Source of the DNA: a virus | Reading direction: 5' to 3' (one strand) | IMG/VR virus record: IMGVR_UViG_3300045796_000003 | Span: 1-34,622 of that record | DNA length: 34,622 bases | Shown: positions 8,083 to 15,782 of the stretch, one piece after another | How positions within the stretch are numbered: the first letter of the stretch is position 1 | How the letters are laid out: every line of letters begins with the position of its first letter | Made by a program: the position numbers and the translations under genes | Notes under the pieces: model-generated | The model's database searches: none | Told to the model about the DNA's origin: nothing | Seen by the model: only the letters and a program-made list of their open reading frames with translations

Positions 8083-8124
8083 ACCAACAACGTCACAACA
8101 TGTCAACCGTTTTCGAAAACAAAA

Positions 8125-8976
8125 TCACGAAACATTTATGCCAAGGACTTTCAATGCCGCGCTTTCGTCAATCCAACCCTGTTTCGCCGCGTATTCCATC
8201 TTCGTTTGAAACTCGCGATCAATCGAAGATTGCAAAATCGGCTGCAAAATCGTGTGAATGGCTGCATTGTATTTGAACCCTAGCGCGGCGGTGGCCGGGG
8301 CCATGCCAAGGGTGTTCGACACCACGCACCGGCAGACCGAGATACCCGGCTGCGCTGGCACCACAGTGCCGGAGTTCAGTCCGGCATGCAAATCCCGCTC
8401 CGGCATCGTAAAGCCTGCCCTGAACCGCGTGGGGACGTGCGGCAATAGCTGGTCAAGGATTGATGTCCATGAATGCTTCAAGAACCCGGTTGACGAATGG
8501 CGCGAACGAACCATCCTTTCCGCCGCCTGCTTTACCCATGCCCAAAACAGGGTGCCGCTATCGGATGCGCGCTGGCGACCTCGCCCGACATCCGGAGGCG
8601 TCAGCGCCCACCGGCTACCCGTTTCGATATTGAACCGCGAGCCAGGATGCATACGCGCCAGCACGATTCTTTGCGCGGTGTTGATTGCGGAAACATCTTC
8701 TACGGTCGGGGTTCGGTTCAGGAATGTCACCACGTCGTTTTGCTTCTTCTTATCCTTGGAAAGCTTCCCACTATTCAACACCGCTGGCGACGTGACAACG
8801 TTCATATCGGTATTGATTCGACCCTGCGACACGACCGGCGTCCGCGCCTGCGCATCACGAATCACAAACAACGCAGTCTTGTTAATTGACTGCGCTGGAA
8901 CGTTTTTGGAATAACGCATCAAAATCGCCTGCGCCTGACTCAAGTTTCGCGTATCCAATGTGCATTTAAGGTCCAT
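8125..8976 (-). CDS. Putative neck / tail-completion or minor capsid protein
   Basis: A 283-residue protein taken from ATG 8976 (MDLKCTLDTRNLSQAQAILM). A longer frame from 9081 would run through the end of the upstream gene and gives an implausible N-terminus. The layout, with an N-terminal helix region (QAILMRYSKNVPAQSINKTA) and RDAQARTPVVSQGRINTDM, resembles the HK97 gp10-like group of tail-completion proteins that handle Ala/Arg-rich helices, although this protein is longer. The C-terminal region is helical. It sits in the structural half of the genome but on the other side of the accessory genes. Assignment is tentative. Confidence 0.5.
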   Translation of the reverse strand: MDLKCTLDTRNLSQAQAILMRYSKNVPAQSINKTALFVIRDAQARTPVVSQGRINTDMNVVTSPAVLNSGKLSKDKKKQNDVVTFLNRTPTVEDVSAINTAQRIVLARMHPGSRFNIETGSRWALTPPDVGRGRQRASDSGTLFWAWVKQAAERMVRSRHSSTGFLKHSWTSILDQLLPHVPTRFRAGFTMPERDLHAGLNSGTVVPAQPGISVCRCVVSNTLGMAPATAALGFKYNAAIHTILQPILQSSIDREFQTKMEYAAKQGWIDESAALKVLGINVS

Positions 8977-8992
8977 CACAAATGGACAACAG

Positions 8993-9262
8993 TCAAGGCT
9001 TTCCGTCGCAAACAACAAACCCGACACCCGAAACCGAAACGGGATGACCATCCGATGCCGCGCCATGAAGTGTAGCCTCATGCTGAGACTTTGATGTACT
9101 CACAACAACCCACCGCAACCATTGTGCTTGCGTTTGGAACGACGCCTTGATGGCTTTTGACACCGCCTTGTATTCACTTGAATCAAGACGGAATGCGAGT
9201 GTATGACTTCTCGCCTTACCTTTCGCCAGCTTAGGGCGACCGACTTTATTTTTTGTGGGCAT
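8993..9262 (-). CDS. Small DNA-binding protein, ribbon-helix-helix-like
   Basis: An 89-residue protein from ATG 9262 (leader actaattATG). The N-terminus has KVGRPKLAKGKAR, an AT-hook-like GRPK motif, followed by HTLAFRLDSSEYKAVSKAI and a second helix ending QWLRWVVV. A basic beta-strand followed by two helices is the pattern of ribbon-helix-helix regulators. It may regulate local promoters, including the divergent region near 9754-9817. The C-terminal third is Gly/Val-rich and unremarkable. The fold is judged by eye. Confidence 0.55.
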   Translation of the reverse strand: MPTKNKVGRPKLAKGKARSHTLAFRLDSSEYKAVSKAIKASFQTQAQWLRWVVVSTSKSQHEATLHGAASDGHPVSVSGVGFVVCDGKP

Positions 9263-9271
9263 AATTAGTTT

Positions 9272-9484
9272 TCAAATTTTAAAGTATTCAAGGATTCGCG
9301 CAAGAATTGATTTGGCTGGCTTGCCACGAAAGCAACCAGTGATTCCTTTGACATCCGGCCCTTCGACAACCGGCCACGATGTCATAAGCAAATCGCCGCT
9401 GCTATTCATCACAAGAAACGGAGGATTCAACATGCAAAGATTCTTCTTTCGGAACCTGCAATCGTAGCATCGAGTAAACTTCAC
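9272..9484 (-). CDS. Small Cys-rich protein
   Basis: A 70-residue protein beginning MKFTRCYDCRFRKKNLC, with further residues PPFLV, WPVVEGPDVKGITGCF and a helical C-terminus. CxxC, C and a late C suggest a small metal-binding domain, as in many phage microproteins. Its ATG at 9484 overlaps the stop of the preceding gene (9481-9753), indicating coupling. It resembles in layout the protein at 135-338. Function unknown. Confidence 0.6.
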   Translation of the reverse strand: MKFTRCYDCRFRKKNLCMLNPPFLVMNSSGDLLMTSWPVVEGPDVKGITGCFRGKPAKSILARILEYFKI

Positions 9485-9753
9485 GCCGCCTCCAATTGTG
9501 CAAGTTCAGCCCTGAGCGATGCGATCTTCGCCATCTTGGGATTGTGATTTCGCACCGCTTGAGGCAACCCTTCCAGCGTTTCAGCCGCGACCAAATCGCC
9601 CTTCACGTAGGCTGAAAAAGTCAATGCTCCGGACGTATTCAGGGTAATGTAAATGGAACTGAAATCGTAATCCGCCGATTTCGCGGCCTTGACGACCCCG
9701 TCAAGCACAGGTTGCAATATTTGTTTGAATTCTTCGTTTGTTGGTGTTTGCAT
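9481..9753 (-). CDS. Hypothetical protein (90 aa)
   Basis: A 90-residue protein from ATG 9753 (MQTPTNEEFKQILQPVLDGV), with leader acaacatttATG. A longer frame to 9843 would start inside the divergent ligase gene and read through the promoter-like region, so the shorter start is chosen. It has an N-terminal helix, a beta-hairpin region (SSIYITLNTSGALTFSAYVK) and a C-terminal helix (KMAKIASLRAELAQLEAA) that could be a short coiled coil. It is the first gene of the minus-strand block leaving the divergent region. No family recognised. Confidence 0.6.
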   Translation of the reverse strand: MQTPTNEEFKQILQPVLDGVVKAAKSADYDFSSIYITLNTSGALTFSAYVKGDLVAAETLEGLPQAVRNHNPKMAKIASLRAELAQLEAA

Positions 9754-9771
9754 AAATGTTGTAAATTGCTG

Positions 9772-9800
9772 TTGACATATATTTACCACTAGACTACATT
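9772..9800 (+). promoter_or_regulatory. Sigma70-type promoter for the ligase-queC-dpdA cassette
   Basis: A perfect TTGACA (9772-9777), a 17-base spacer, then TACATT (9795-9800; four of six matches to TATAAT). It points to the plus-strand cassette and ends 17 bases before the ligase ATG, giving a very short leader. It lies in the only divergent gap in this part of the window. Confidence 0.65.
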
Positions 9801-9817
9801 TTACGCAAGCACAATTT

Positions 9818-10444
9818 ATGAATATTTCTGAAATGAACATCAAACACCCTAAAAAGGTGGTCGTTCCGATTGAAGCCGGATTGGCATGGGGCGAGGATGG
9901 CGCGATTTATCAGCAGAAGTACGATGGCGAGTTCCGCGTAATGTCTTTGCCTGATTGCAGCATTCTGGTTGGCGAGCAAATCGGCACCCGGTTTATTGCC
10001 TTTGATTGCGTCTCGTTTGTCGGCCTGGATGTCCGTAACTGCCCGCTGACCCAACGCATTAAATACCGCGATGAACTTTGCTACCGGAACCACATTGATC
10101 ACGCTGTGGAATTCGCAAACGGCAGCGCATTGCTGGCCGAAGTCCTTTTAGCTGGCGGTGAAGGCGTGGTGCGGAAAACTAAGGATTCCACCTACTACGA
10201 AACGATGATTGCTTGCAAGCGTTCACAAATCTTCATCTGTCGCATTACAACCAGCAGCCCAAAGCAATCCGCTTCAATCACGGACGTTCAAACTGGCGTA
10301 TACCTTGGCCATGTCCCAATGCTCGGCGGAAAAGCCGATCAAGTCCGCGTGGGGTCCATTATCCGAGTCGAGGCCGAAACAGTTCACTCAAGCGGTAAAC
10401 TTCGCGGTGCCAAATTGTGCCGCGAGTGGTTGGTTAAATACTGA
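9818..10444 (+). CDS. Minimal ATP-dependent DNA ligase
   Basis: A 208-residue protein with the DNA ligase motifs in order: motif I QQKYDGEFR at 32-40 (predicted nucleophile Lys34), a reduced Ia-type GE at 52-53, motif III FIAFDCVSF at 59-67, motif IV GGEGVVRK at 113-120 and motif V MIACKR at 130-135. Residues 136-208 (QIFICRI to REWLVKY) fit an OB-fold. It would seal nicks in phage DNA. It is much shorter than usual minimal ligases (about 270-300 residues), because the spacing between motifs I and III is only about 25 residues. First gene of a plus-strand cassette and 13 bases before queC. Confidence 0.8.
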   Translation: MNISEMNIKHPKKVVVPIEAGLAWGEDGAIYQQKYDGEFRVMSLPDCSILVGEQIGTRFIAFDCVSFVGLDVRNCPLTQRIKYRDELCYRNHIDHAVEFANGSALLAEVLLAGGEGVVRKTKDSTYYETMIACKRSQIFICRITTSSPKQSASITDVQTGVYLGHVPMLGGKADQVRVGSIIRVEAETVHSSGKLRGAKLCREWLVKY

Positions 10445-10457
10445 AACAAAAAACATT

Positions 10458-11027
10458 ATGATTCCAAAAACAATCATTCACCTCCTTTCTGGCGGGCTGG
10501 ATTCCGTTACAATGCTTTACGATTTAAAAGCGCAAGGGCACTTCGTCCATTGCCTGCTTTTTGACTACAAGCAAAAGCACGTTCAGGAATTAACGTTTGC
10601 AAAGGCGCATTGTCATCGGCTTGGGGTTCTTTTCACAACGATGGAGCTTCCTGCCCTGAATGGGCTAACCGATGAAAATTGGGTTGTTCCAAATCGCAAC
10701 GCCATTATGCTTTCGCTGGCGGTCAATGTAGCCGTTCAGGCTGGCGCGGACACAATCACTTACGGATGCAATAAAGATGACGCGGACTATCCGTTTCCAG
10801 ATTGCACGCTTCCATTTATTCAGGCCATGAATAAGGCCGTGGAATCGGCTGGATACAAGATCGAGATTTGCGCTCCATATCTCAATAAATCAAAAGCATG
10901 GATTGGCGGATTTGCTCAAGAAATCGGAGTGCCAATCCATGAGATTTGGTCCTGCTATAGGGGTGGGCCTATCCCATGTGGAACGTGCCCTGCATGCATT
11001 AAGTTGCAATCCGCAATCGGAAAATGA
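10458..11027 (+). CDS. queC: 7-cyano-7-deazaguanine (preQ0) synthase QueC
   Basis: A 189-residue enzyme from ATG 10458 (leader aaaaacattATG). QueC converts 7-carboxy-7-deazaguanine and ammonia to preQ0 using ATP. Visible hallmarks are the PP-loop SGGLDSV at 11-17, FDYKQKH at 35-41, VVPNRNAIMLSLA at 76-88 (family PGRN-type segment), DDADYPFPDC at 107-116, and the zinc ligands Cys166, Cys174, Cys177 and Cys180 in CYRGGPIPCGTCPAC. It is slightly shorter than the E. coli enzyme. No folE, queD or queE is visible, so the precursor would come from the host or from genes outside the window. The stop overlaps the start of the DpdA-like gene. Confidence 0.9.
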   Translation: MIPKTIIHLLSGGLDSVTMLYDLKAQGHFVHCLLFDYKQKHVQELTFAKAHCHRLGVLFTTMELPALNGLTDENWVVPNRNAIMLSLAVNVAVQAGADTITYGCNKDDADYPFPDCTLPFIQAMNKAVESAGYKIEICAPYLNKSKAWIGGFAQEIGVPIHEIWSCYRGGPIPCGTCPACIKLQSAIGK

Positions 11028-11653
11028 GGCTGTACATGGGGCAATCCAACCGCATTTGGCATTACTGGTCTGGGAAATACCCCGGTTCAGTTGGTGTTTT
11101 GATCGGGCCAAGCTATGGCAAGAAAGTTCCGATTGACGAATGGATGCCGTTCGTTTTGGATAACGACGCATTTACTTGCTGGACCCAGAAAAAGCCGTGG
11201 CCAATTGCACCCTGGCAGGAAATGTTTTCTTGGGTTAAGATGCGAGGAATAAAGCCGGAATGGGCGGCGGTGCCAGACGTTGTCGCAGACCGCGAACGCA
11301 CGATTGAAAATTGGCCTATTTACTCTCCAATTGTAAAGCGAATGGGTTGGAGTACAGCTTTTTGCGTTCAAGACGGAATGACACCATCGGATGTTCCAAA
11401 AGATGCCGATGTTGTTTTTGTAGGTGGAACCGATGGGTGGAAGTTCCGCTATCTAAAAACTTGGACAGATAATTTCCAACGTGTTCACTGCGCCCGCGTC
11501 AACGCAATACGATCAATCGAAATGTGCGAGCAACTTGGATGTGAATCAGTTGACGGAACTGGATGGTTTCGCGATCCGTCACGAATAGACAAAATACCAG
11601 CAATTAAAGCATTTATTGAAGGCAAAAGATCAAGCCAATTAACGCTCATATGA
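11024..11653 (+). CDS. dpdA: DpdA-like DNA 7-deazaguanine transglycosylase
   Basis: A 209-residue protein coupled to queC by ATGA. It resembles phage DpdA enzymes, relatives of tRNA-guanine transglycosylase that exchange guanine in DNA for preQ0 or derivatives. Segments supporting this are VLDNDAFTCW (44-53), EWAAVPDVVAD (79-89), CVQDGM (114-119), VFVGGTDGWK (131-140), VHCARVN (154-160) and ESVDGTGWF (174-182). The PD, QDGM, GG.xxWK and R.N elements are what I recall of the phage DpdA group. Predicted effect: protection of phage DNA from restriction. It is short relative to tRNA enzymes. The exact modified base cannot be told from sequence. Confidence 0.75.
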   Translation: MRLYMGQSNRIWHYWSGKYPGSVGVLIGPSYGKKVPIDEWMPFVLDNDAFTCWTQKKPWPIAPWQEMFSWVKMRGIKPEWAAVPDVVADRERTIENWPIYSPIVKRMGWSTAFCVQDGMTPSDVPKDADVVFVGGTDGWKFRYLKTWTDNFQRVHCARVNAIRSIEMCEQLGCESVDGTGWFRDPSRIDKIPAIKAFIEGKRSSQLTLI

Positions 11654-11796
11654 ATGATTTCGAGAAATTCCCATCGGTTGCTTTGATGACTGGAACCGCA
11701 TCTATCGCAATTGCCTTCTGGCTGGCTGGTCTTTATCCGCTCGCCGCATTTGCTGCTGACCTGACCCTTTTGATGGTCATCTGCCACCTGAAATAA
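11650..11796 (+). CDS. Small membrane protein (48 aa)
   Basis: A 48-residue frame whose ATG (11650) overlaps the dpdA stop, so it is translationally coupled to the cassette. It starts MNDFEKFPSVALMTGTASIA and is hydrophobic through IAFWLAGLYPLAAFAADLTLLMV, enough for one or two membrane helices, ending ICHLK. A terminator hairpin follows after two bases. The role is unknown; possibilities include a small inner-membrane exclusion or regulatory peptide. Overlap and cassette position are the main evidence that it is real. Confidence 0.6.
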   Translation: MNDFEKFPSVALMTGTASIAIAFWLAGLYPLAAFAADLTLLMVICHLK

Positions 11797-11798
11797 AA

Positions 11799-11830
11799 AG
11801 CGCCTCCCGCAAACAACAACGGGAGGCGCT
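11799..11830 (-). terminator. Strong hairpin terminator between convergent genes
   Basis: A perfect 11-bp stem AGCGCCTCCCG / CGGGAGGCGCT with a 10-base loop. On the minus strand it is followed by TTTTATTTC, ending the capsid-module transcript. On the plus strand it follows the membrane-peptide stop directly but lacks a T run, so termination there would be weaker. Confidence 0.8.
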
Positions 11831-11851
11831 CGGAGGTGACGGACTGGGCGA

Positions 11852-12298
11852 CTAAGTATTCTTCTGGGACGCAAGAGCGGCCTGAACCGCCTGGCCAACC
11901 AGTTCCGGCAAAACCTTCAACACATCGGCCATGGACACTCCGCGAGCAGCTACGGCAGTCGCTTCGTCCCGGTCGGCGCGTTCCTTGTCGAACTTCACTT
12001 CGGCGTCGATCTTGGCGATGGTCTTGGGGCTGGCCTCGGCGATCTTCTTGGATACCATCAACTGGGAAACCAACGTCCGCTCTGCGGGCGACAATTCCTT
12101 GAATTCAGTGGCGGTGCCGATGCTGAACACAACGCCCTTGTGAATGTGCGCCTGAATGGTCTTGCCATCCTTGACAATGGTCCCGTTCTTAACCGGCTTC
12201 TGTTCGCGGATCACCTTGCCGTTGTCATCCTTCAAGTCGGCGATGACAATCGGATTACCCGGCGGATTGGCGAAGTCGTGTGTGGCAATGTATTGCAT
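11852..12298 (-). CDS. Hypothetical capsid-module protein
   Basis: A 148-residue protein beginning MQYIATHDFANPPGNPIVIA. The N-terminal half is beta-type with Gly/Asp turns (KNGTIVKDGKTIQAHIHKG), and the C-terminal half is a long charged helix (AKIDAEVKFDKERADRDEA) ending in an Ala/Val helix. It lies just after the secreted-type protein beside the capsid gene and is the last gene before a strong terminator. The position suggests a head-completion or decoration accessory. No family recognised. Confidence 0.55.
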   Translation of the reverse strand: MQYIATHDFANPPGNPIVIADLKDDNGKVIREQKPVKNGTIVKDGKTIQAHIHKGVVFSIGTATEFKELSPAERTLVSQLMVSKKIAEASPKTIAKIDAEVKFDKERADRDEATAVAARGVSMADVLKVLPELVGQAVQAALASQKNT

Positions 12299-12334
12299 AT
12301 GATTTACAGATTTTCAGAGTTGCGTGTTGTTGTT

Positions 12335-12985
12335 TTACGGCTGGATGTTCGAAACCGGCGTAGTGATGACCGAGAAACATGTCACGTTGGTCGTGCCAGT
12401 GCCAGACGCCGTCCAAATAATCTGGAGATAACGCGGCTGGTCAATCGTTCGGAATCCGACTTCCGTCATGCCGTTGCCGGTCAGCGTAAACGTTCCGCTA
12501 TTGGTAAACTGATTTTCAAGCGGATAGGGGGCGGCCCATCCAGAAACAAAAGCCTGAGGCGTGGTGATGGTAAACGGGTACAGATAATTGTCGGTTACAA
12601 TCGCGTTGGTGCCGAAATACCAAGTACCATTCTGGACAATGGCGGTATTCGTGATATTCAGCGTGCTGGCGGTGGCGAGCGAAAAGTTGGTCAGCGCAAC
12701 CCAGTTGGTTGAATCAGACGACCCCTGCACCGTGGCCACGACCGTATTGACTTGGGCGTTCGTCCAAGAAAAGAAGTCGATCTTGGCATCGCCAACCCAA
12801 TTGAACTTGTCGATAGGGCCGTTGGTTTTGACACCAGCACCAGCCGCCAAAACCGTTGGCGTAGTCGAGGGCAACACCGTGCGCATACCGGCGTAAGCGT
12901 CGATGCCATACTGGCCAGCCGTAGCACTGACCGCAGCGGCCAAAACCGCAAGAGCGAGGAGAATTTTATTCGTGATGAATTTCAT
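12335..12985 (-). CDS. Signal-peptide-bearing protein next to the capsid gene (decoration-protein position)
   Basis: A 216-residue protein taken from ATG 12985. The N-terminus MKFITNKILLALAVLAAAVS followed by ATAGQYG is a textbook Sec signal with a predicted cut after Ala-Thr-Ala. A longer frame to 13165 exists but reads out of the capsid gene's C-terminus and lacks this logic. The mature part is Thr/Asn/Gly/Ser-rich, beta-type, like virion surface domains. It follows the capsid gene directly, where head decoration proteins are found. Decoration proteins normally have no signal peptide, so export, anchoring or processing is a puzzle. Confidence 0.65.
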   Translation of the reverse strand: MKFITNKILLALAVLAAAVSATAGQYGIDAYAGMRTVLPSTTPTVLAAGAGVKTNGPIDKFNWVGDAKIDFFSWTNAQVNTVVATVQGSSDSTNWVALTNFSLATASTLNITNTAIVQNGTWYFGTNAIVTDNYLYPFTITTPQAFVSGWAAPYPLENQFTNSGTFTLTGNGMTEVGFRTIDQPRYLQIIWTASGTGTTNVTCFSVITTPVSNIQP

Positions 12986-13028
12986 ATTGTATTCGGTTAA
13001 TTTTGCGATTTGTGGTCGTCGTGTTTGT

Positions 13029-15683
13029 TTATTGATTGCACGAATCCAGCGATTTGCAGAACGCCTGGGCATGGCGAACGGCGATATCGAAATACGTGTT
13101 GAACGTGATGGCCACTTCATCATTCGCCGCACGGGTGTAGTTGTCCAAGATGGTGAAAATACCACCCCAAGAGGCGAGGATCAAATTCTCCCACACGCCA
13201 GCCAAGAGGATGTCGCCGGGAATCTGCTGGGTAGCGACCGCTTTGGAACCCAAGATTTGACCATCGATCTCGTCACCCGTCCAGATGGCGTCTTTTTCGC
13301 CTTGGGTGATGACCGTGGAACCATTCAACGCGGCGGGCAAGAACGCCAACCGGCCTTGACCGACGCTGGTCGTCGCAAACGCAAGCGGCCCATTGACATT
13401 GAACTTGCGAATGAACGTGCGGAAAGTGATGATCTGCGAATACGCGGGGGTGCCGCCGAAAATCAACTGAGCAATGCCCGGCTGATTCAGAATGCCCAAG
13501 GGCTGGTCTGCGGCACCGGTGCCGATGATACCCATTTCATCCTGATACAAGGCCAACACATTGGCGTGATCGTTCCAAACCATGGACTCGAAATCCGGCG
13601 GGGCTTGAATCAAGGCCAGACGGCTATAATACTGGCGAGAACCAACCCGGTGCGGGGACATTTTGATCTGACCCAAGGTCTGATCGTATGTAGCCAAAGC
13701 GCCACCTTCGGGCACGCTCTGGGCAACCGTAGCCGCTTCTTGGCGCGGGAAAACCTGCTCACCAGCACACCCGCCGATGTACGTACAGCCAAGCAAATTC
13801 AGCAAAATCTTGTTGCGAAGCAACTGGATGTAGGGCTGGAATTGCGGTGCACTCATCGCGCCAGCACTGGCCAAGTCGCCAGCCAAAGCATCGCGTTGCA
13901 ACCGGCTGCGACCCATGCGGTCGGACACTGCGCGGCCCTTATTGGGCGGTGTGAAGAACCCGCCAAAATCGGCGAGATGGCCAGAACCGGGCATATTGCG
14001 GTAAAACGACTTGCGCTCGTCGGTGTATTCCAGTTCGGCACCATCCGGCATGAGCGCCGTGGAGCGTTCGCCCTTGGCGTGGGCGCGGGCGAGAACCTTC
14101 TTGTTGACCTCGAACATGTCGCCGCACTTGCCGGAAAGACCATCTTCCGCCGAATCCATGGCGCGCTTGATGTTCTCCTCTTTCACCGCGTCCCGCTTCA
14201 GGTCGTCAACCTTGGAACGGAAAATCTGGCGGACTTCGCTATCCGGCTTGCCATCCGTTGCACACGCCTCCAATGCGGCCAACGCGATACCATCGCGGAC
14301 ATACAAGGCCTCTTTCTTGCCGCCATCCAGCTTGCGATACGTGATGAGCGCGCCGTGTTCCTTGGCGAAGTCAGCCGCGAGAGCGCGAATTTCAGTATTG
14401 CGCGCAGCGAGCTTGTCGTCGCGATCCTTGATCTGGGCTTCGGTTTCAAGTGATGCACGAAAACCTTTGTCCTTGATGGCGCGCTGAATACGAGGATCGT
14501 TCAGTCCATCAATGACGAGTTCCGGCGTCGCGGTGGGAGTAGTGGCTTCGGGCATAATTTTTGATCGTGTTAAAATTTGTGGCGCGTGAACGCTCGTTGC
14601 TAATTTTGTGGAGTCAACTGTTTTACGGAAAGTCTTTGCGTCGAACGGTAAAGACCGGTCAACTGCCTCAAATGTCAGCTTGGGTTCAACTTCGGTATGA
14701 TCGCCAAGCTGAACGGATGTTCCGTCGTAGGTGAAATCAATAGCGTAATGCTTTGCGTCCGATTTCCACGCAGGATGCTGAACGATGGCTTGAAAATTCT
14801 TCGCATCCGCACTGGTCTGGTGAATGTCGTGAATATAATAATCAGAGCGTTTATTTCCCTTGTCGTCCTCGATCTTGAGAACCTTGTCCCCATCAAGTTC
14901 CTGGCGAACCTTTTCGCGCATGGCGTTGTGTGAAATGCAAAACTCAGAATCCTTGCCATCCGCATCTTTCGATTTCATGCGGAACATGCGCTCGCCAGCG
15001 CCACGACTTGAATCGTCGCCAGAATCCTCGGCATCGGCACAATCGGAGCATACAAAATCCTCGTTTAGCGATTTGCGGGTGTAAGGATCACCGCATCGGA
15101 TGCAATGGCAATCAGATCCACCACTGCGACCCTTGCGCGCCGTTGGGTCCATCGGCACCGAAACATTTGAAAGTTCCAACCCCGCCCATGCGAACCGATG
15201 ACCGATTTTGCCGTCTCCCATGTCTTGGGGTCCGAGATATTTGGTGTGCTGATAACCGATGGAGAAATTGGGGCGACTTTCGGCGCGGACCTCTTTGCAT
15301 CGAGTCTTGGAAAGCTTTGAAATGTTGTCGAACACTACAACCCCGCGAGTGCATTTGTCCTCAGACAACGCGGCGGTTTTGATGTACCCAAGGTGCCGGT
15401 GGTCCATGTGTTCGTCCAGCAACGCGGCCCGGTTGTCGCCAACGAAACGGGATAGATCAACGTCCCCTTGTTCATGGCTCAAAATCTCAGTGTACTTTTC
15501 GCCTTCCTTGGCGATTCCGAGCTTTTCGTGTTCCTTTGTGGCCCGCTGTTCGCCCGGAAACTCAGACGACATTTTGACTTGAAACGTGTTGTCATCCTGA
15601 AAGTCCTCTTTTGCAACCCGGACTTGACGATAAATCTTTAGCGATTCATCGCGGGACATTTCAATCGGATCGTGCTTTGCCAT
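13029..15683 (-). CDS. Prohead protease / major capsid protein fusion (HK97 type)
   Basis: An 884-residue polyprotein from ATG 15683; a TTG at 15707 could add eight residues. Residues about 20-180 match the HK97 prohead protease family (S78): a His cluster EHMDHRHLGYI (His92/95/97) and NFSIGY with predicted catalytic Ser141. Residues 192-215 form a zinc knuckle (CHCIRCG ... CSDC). About 390-530 is a charged helical scaffold-like (delta) region (QIKDRDDKLAARNTEIRALA), and the rest is the HK97-fold major capsid protein. Protease-capsid fusions are known in other phages, but the zinc element between the domains is unusual. An internal ATG at 14555 could also give separate scaffold-capsid. Confidence 0.8.
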   Translation of the reverse strand: MAKHDPIEMSRDESLKIYRQVRVAKEDFQDDNTFQVKMSSEFPGEQRATKEHEKLGIAKEGEKYTEILSHEQGDVDLSRFVGDNRAALLDEHMDHRHLGYIKTAALSEDKCTRGVVVFDNISKLSKTRCKEVRAESRPNFSIGYQHTKYLGPQDMGDGKIGHRFAWAGLELSNVSVPMDPTARKGRSGGSDCHCIRCGDPYTRKSLNEDFVCSDCADAEDSGDDSSRGAGERMFRMKSKDADGKDSEFCISHNAMREKVRQELDGDKVLKIEDDKGNKRSDYYIHDIHQTSADAKNFQAIVQHPAWKSDAKHYAIDFTYDGTSVQLGDHTEVEPKLTFEAVDRSLPFDAKTFRKTVDSTKLATSVHAPQILTRSKIMPEATTPTATPELVIDGLNDPRIQRAIKDKGFRASLETEAQIKDRDDKLAARNTEIRALAADFAKEHGALITYRKLDGGKKEALYVRDGIALAALEACATDGKPDSEVRQIFRSKVDDLKRDAVKEENIKRAMDSAEDGLSGKCGDMFEVNKKVLARAHAKGERSTALMPDGAELEYTDERKSFYRNMPGSGHLADFGGFFTPPNKGRAVSDRMGRSRLQRDALAGDLASAGAMSAPQFQPYIQLLRNKILLNLLGCTYIGGCAGEQVFPRQEAATVAQSVPEGGALATYDQTLGQIKMSPHRVGSRQYYSRLALIQAPPDFESMVWNDHANVLALYQDEMGIIGTGAADQPLGILNQPGIAQLIFGGTPAYSQIITFRTFIRKFNVNGPLAFATTSVGQGRLAFLPAALNGSTVITQGEKDAIWTGDEIDGQILGSKAVATQQIPGDILLAGVWENLILASWGGIFTILDNYTRAANDEVAITFNTYFDIAVRHAQAFCKSLDSCNQ
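14553..14565 (-). promoter_or_regulatory. Possible internal translation start for scaffold-capsid
   Basis: Inside the fusion gene the sequence aaaaattATG (ATG at 14555, Met377) copies the AT-rich leader seen before many real starts in this phage. It would yield a product starting MPEATTPTATPELVIDG with scaffold and capsid domains but no protease, which would solve the stoichiometry problem of a one-to-one fusion. Confidence 0.35.
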
Positions 15684-15782
15684 TTGAAACACGACCGAGT
15701 CAAACAATGGCTAAAATCCGTCTTTTGTAATGCCCTGAAACGAAACGAATAAACAGATTGTGGTTTTCATATTTGATTAAAA

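Noticed and set aside
8258-8914. Plus-strand 218-codon frame opposite the neck-protein candidate
   Set aside because: Antisense to a better supported gene, no leader motif, Arg/Thr/Ser-rich shadow composition.
12903-14453. 516-codon plus-strand open frame opposite the capsid gene
   Set aside because: It is antisense to the clear capsid coding region, has no leader motif and reads as an Arg/Gly/Ala-rich shadow of GC-rich codons.
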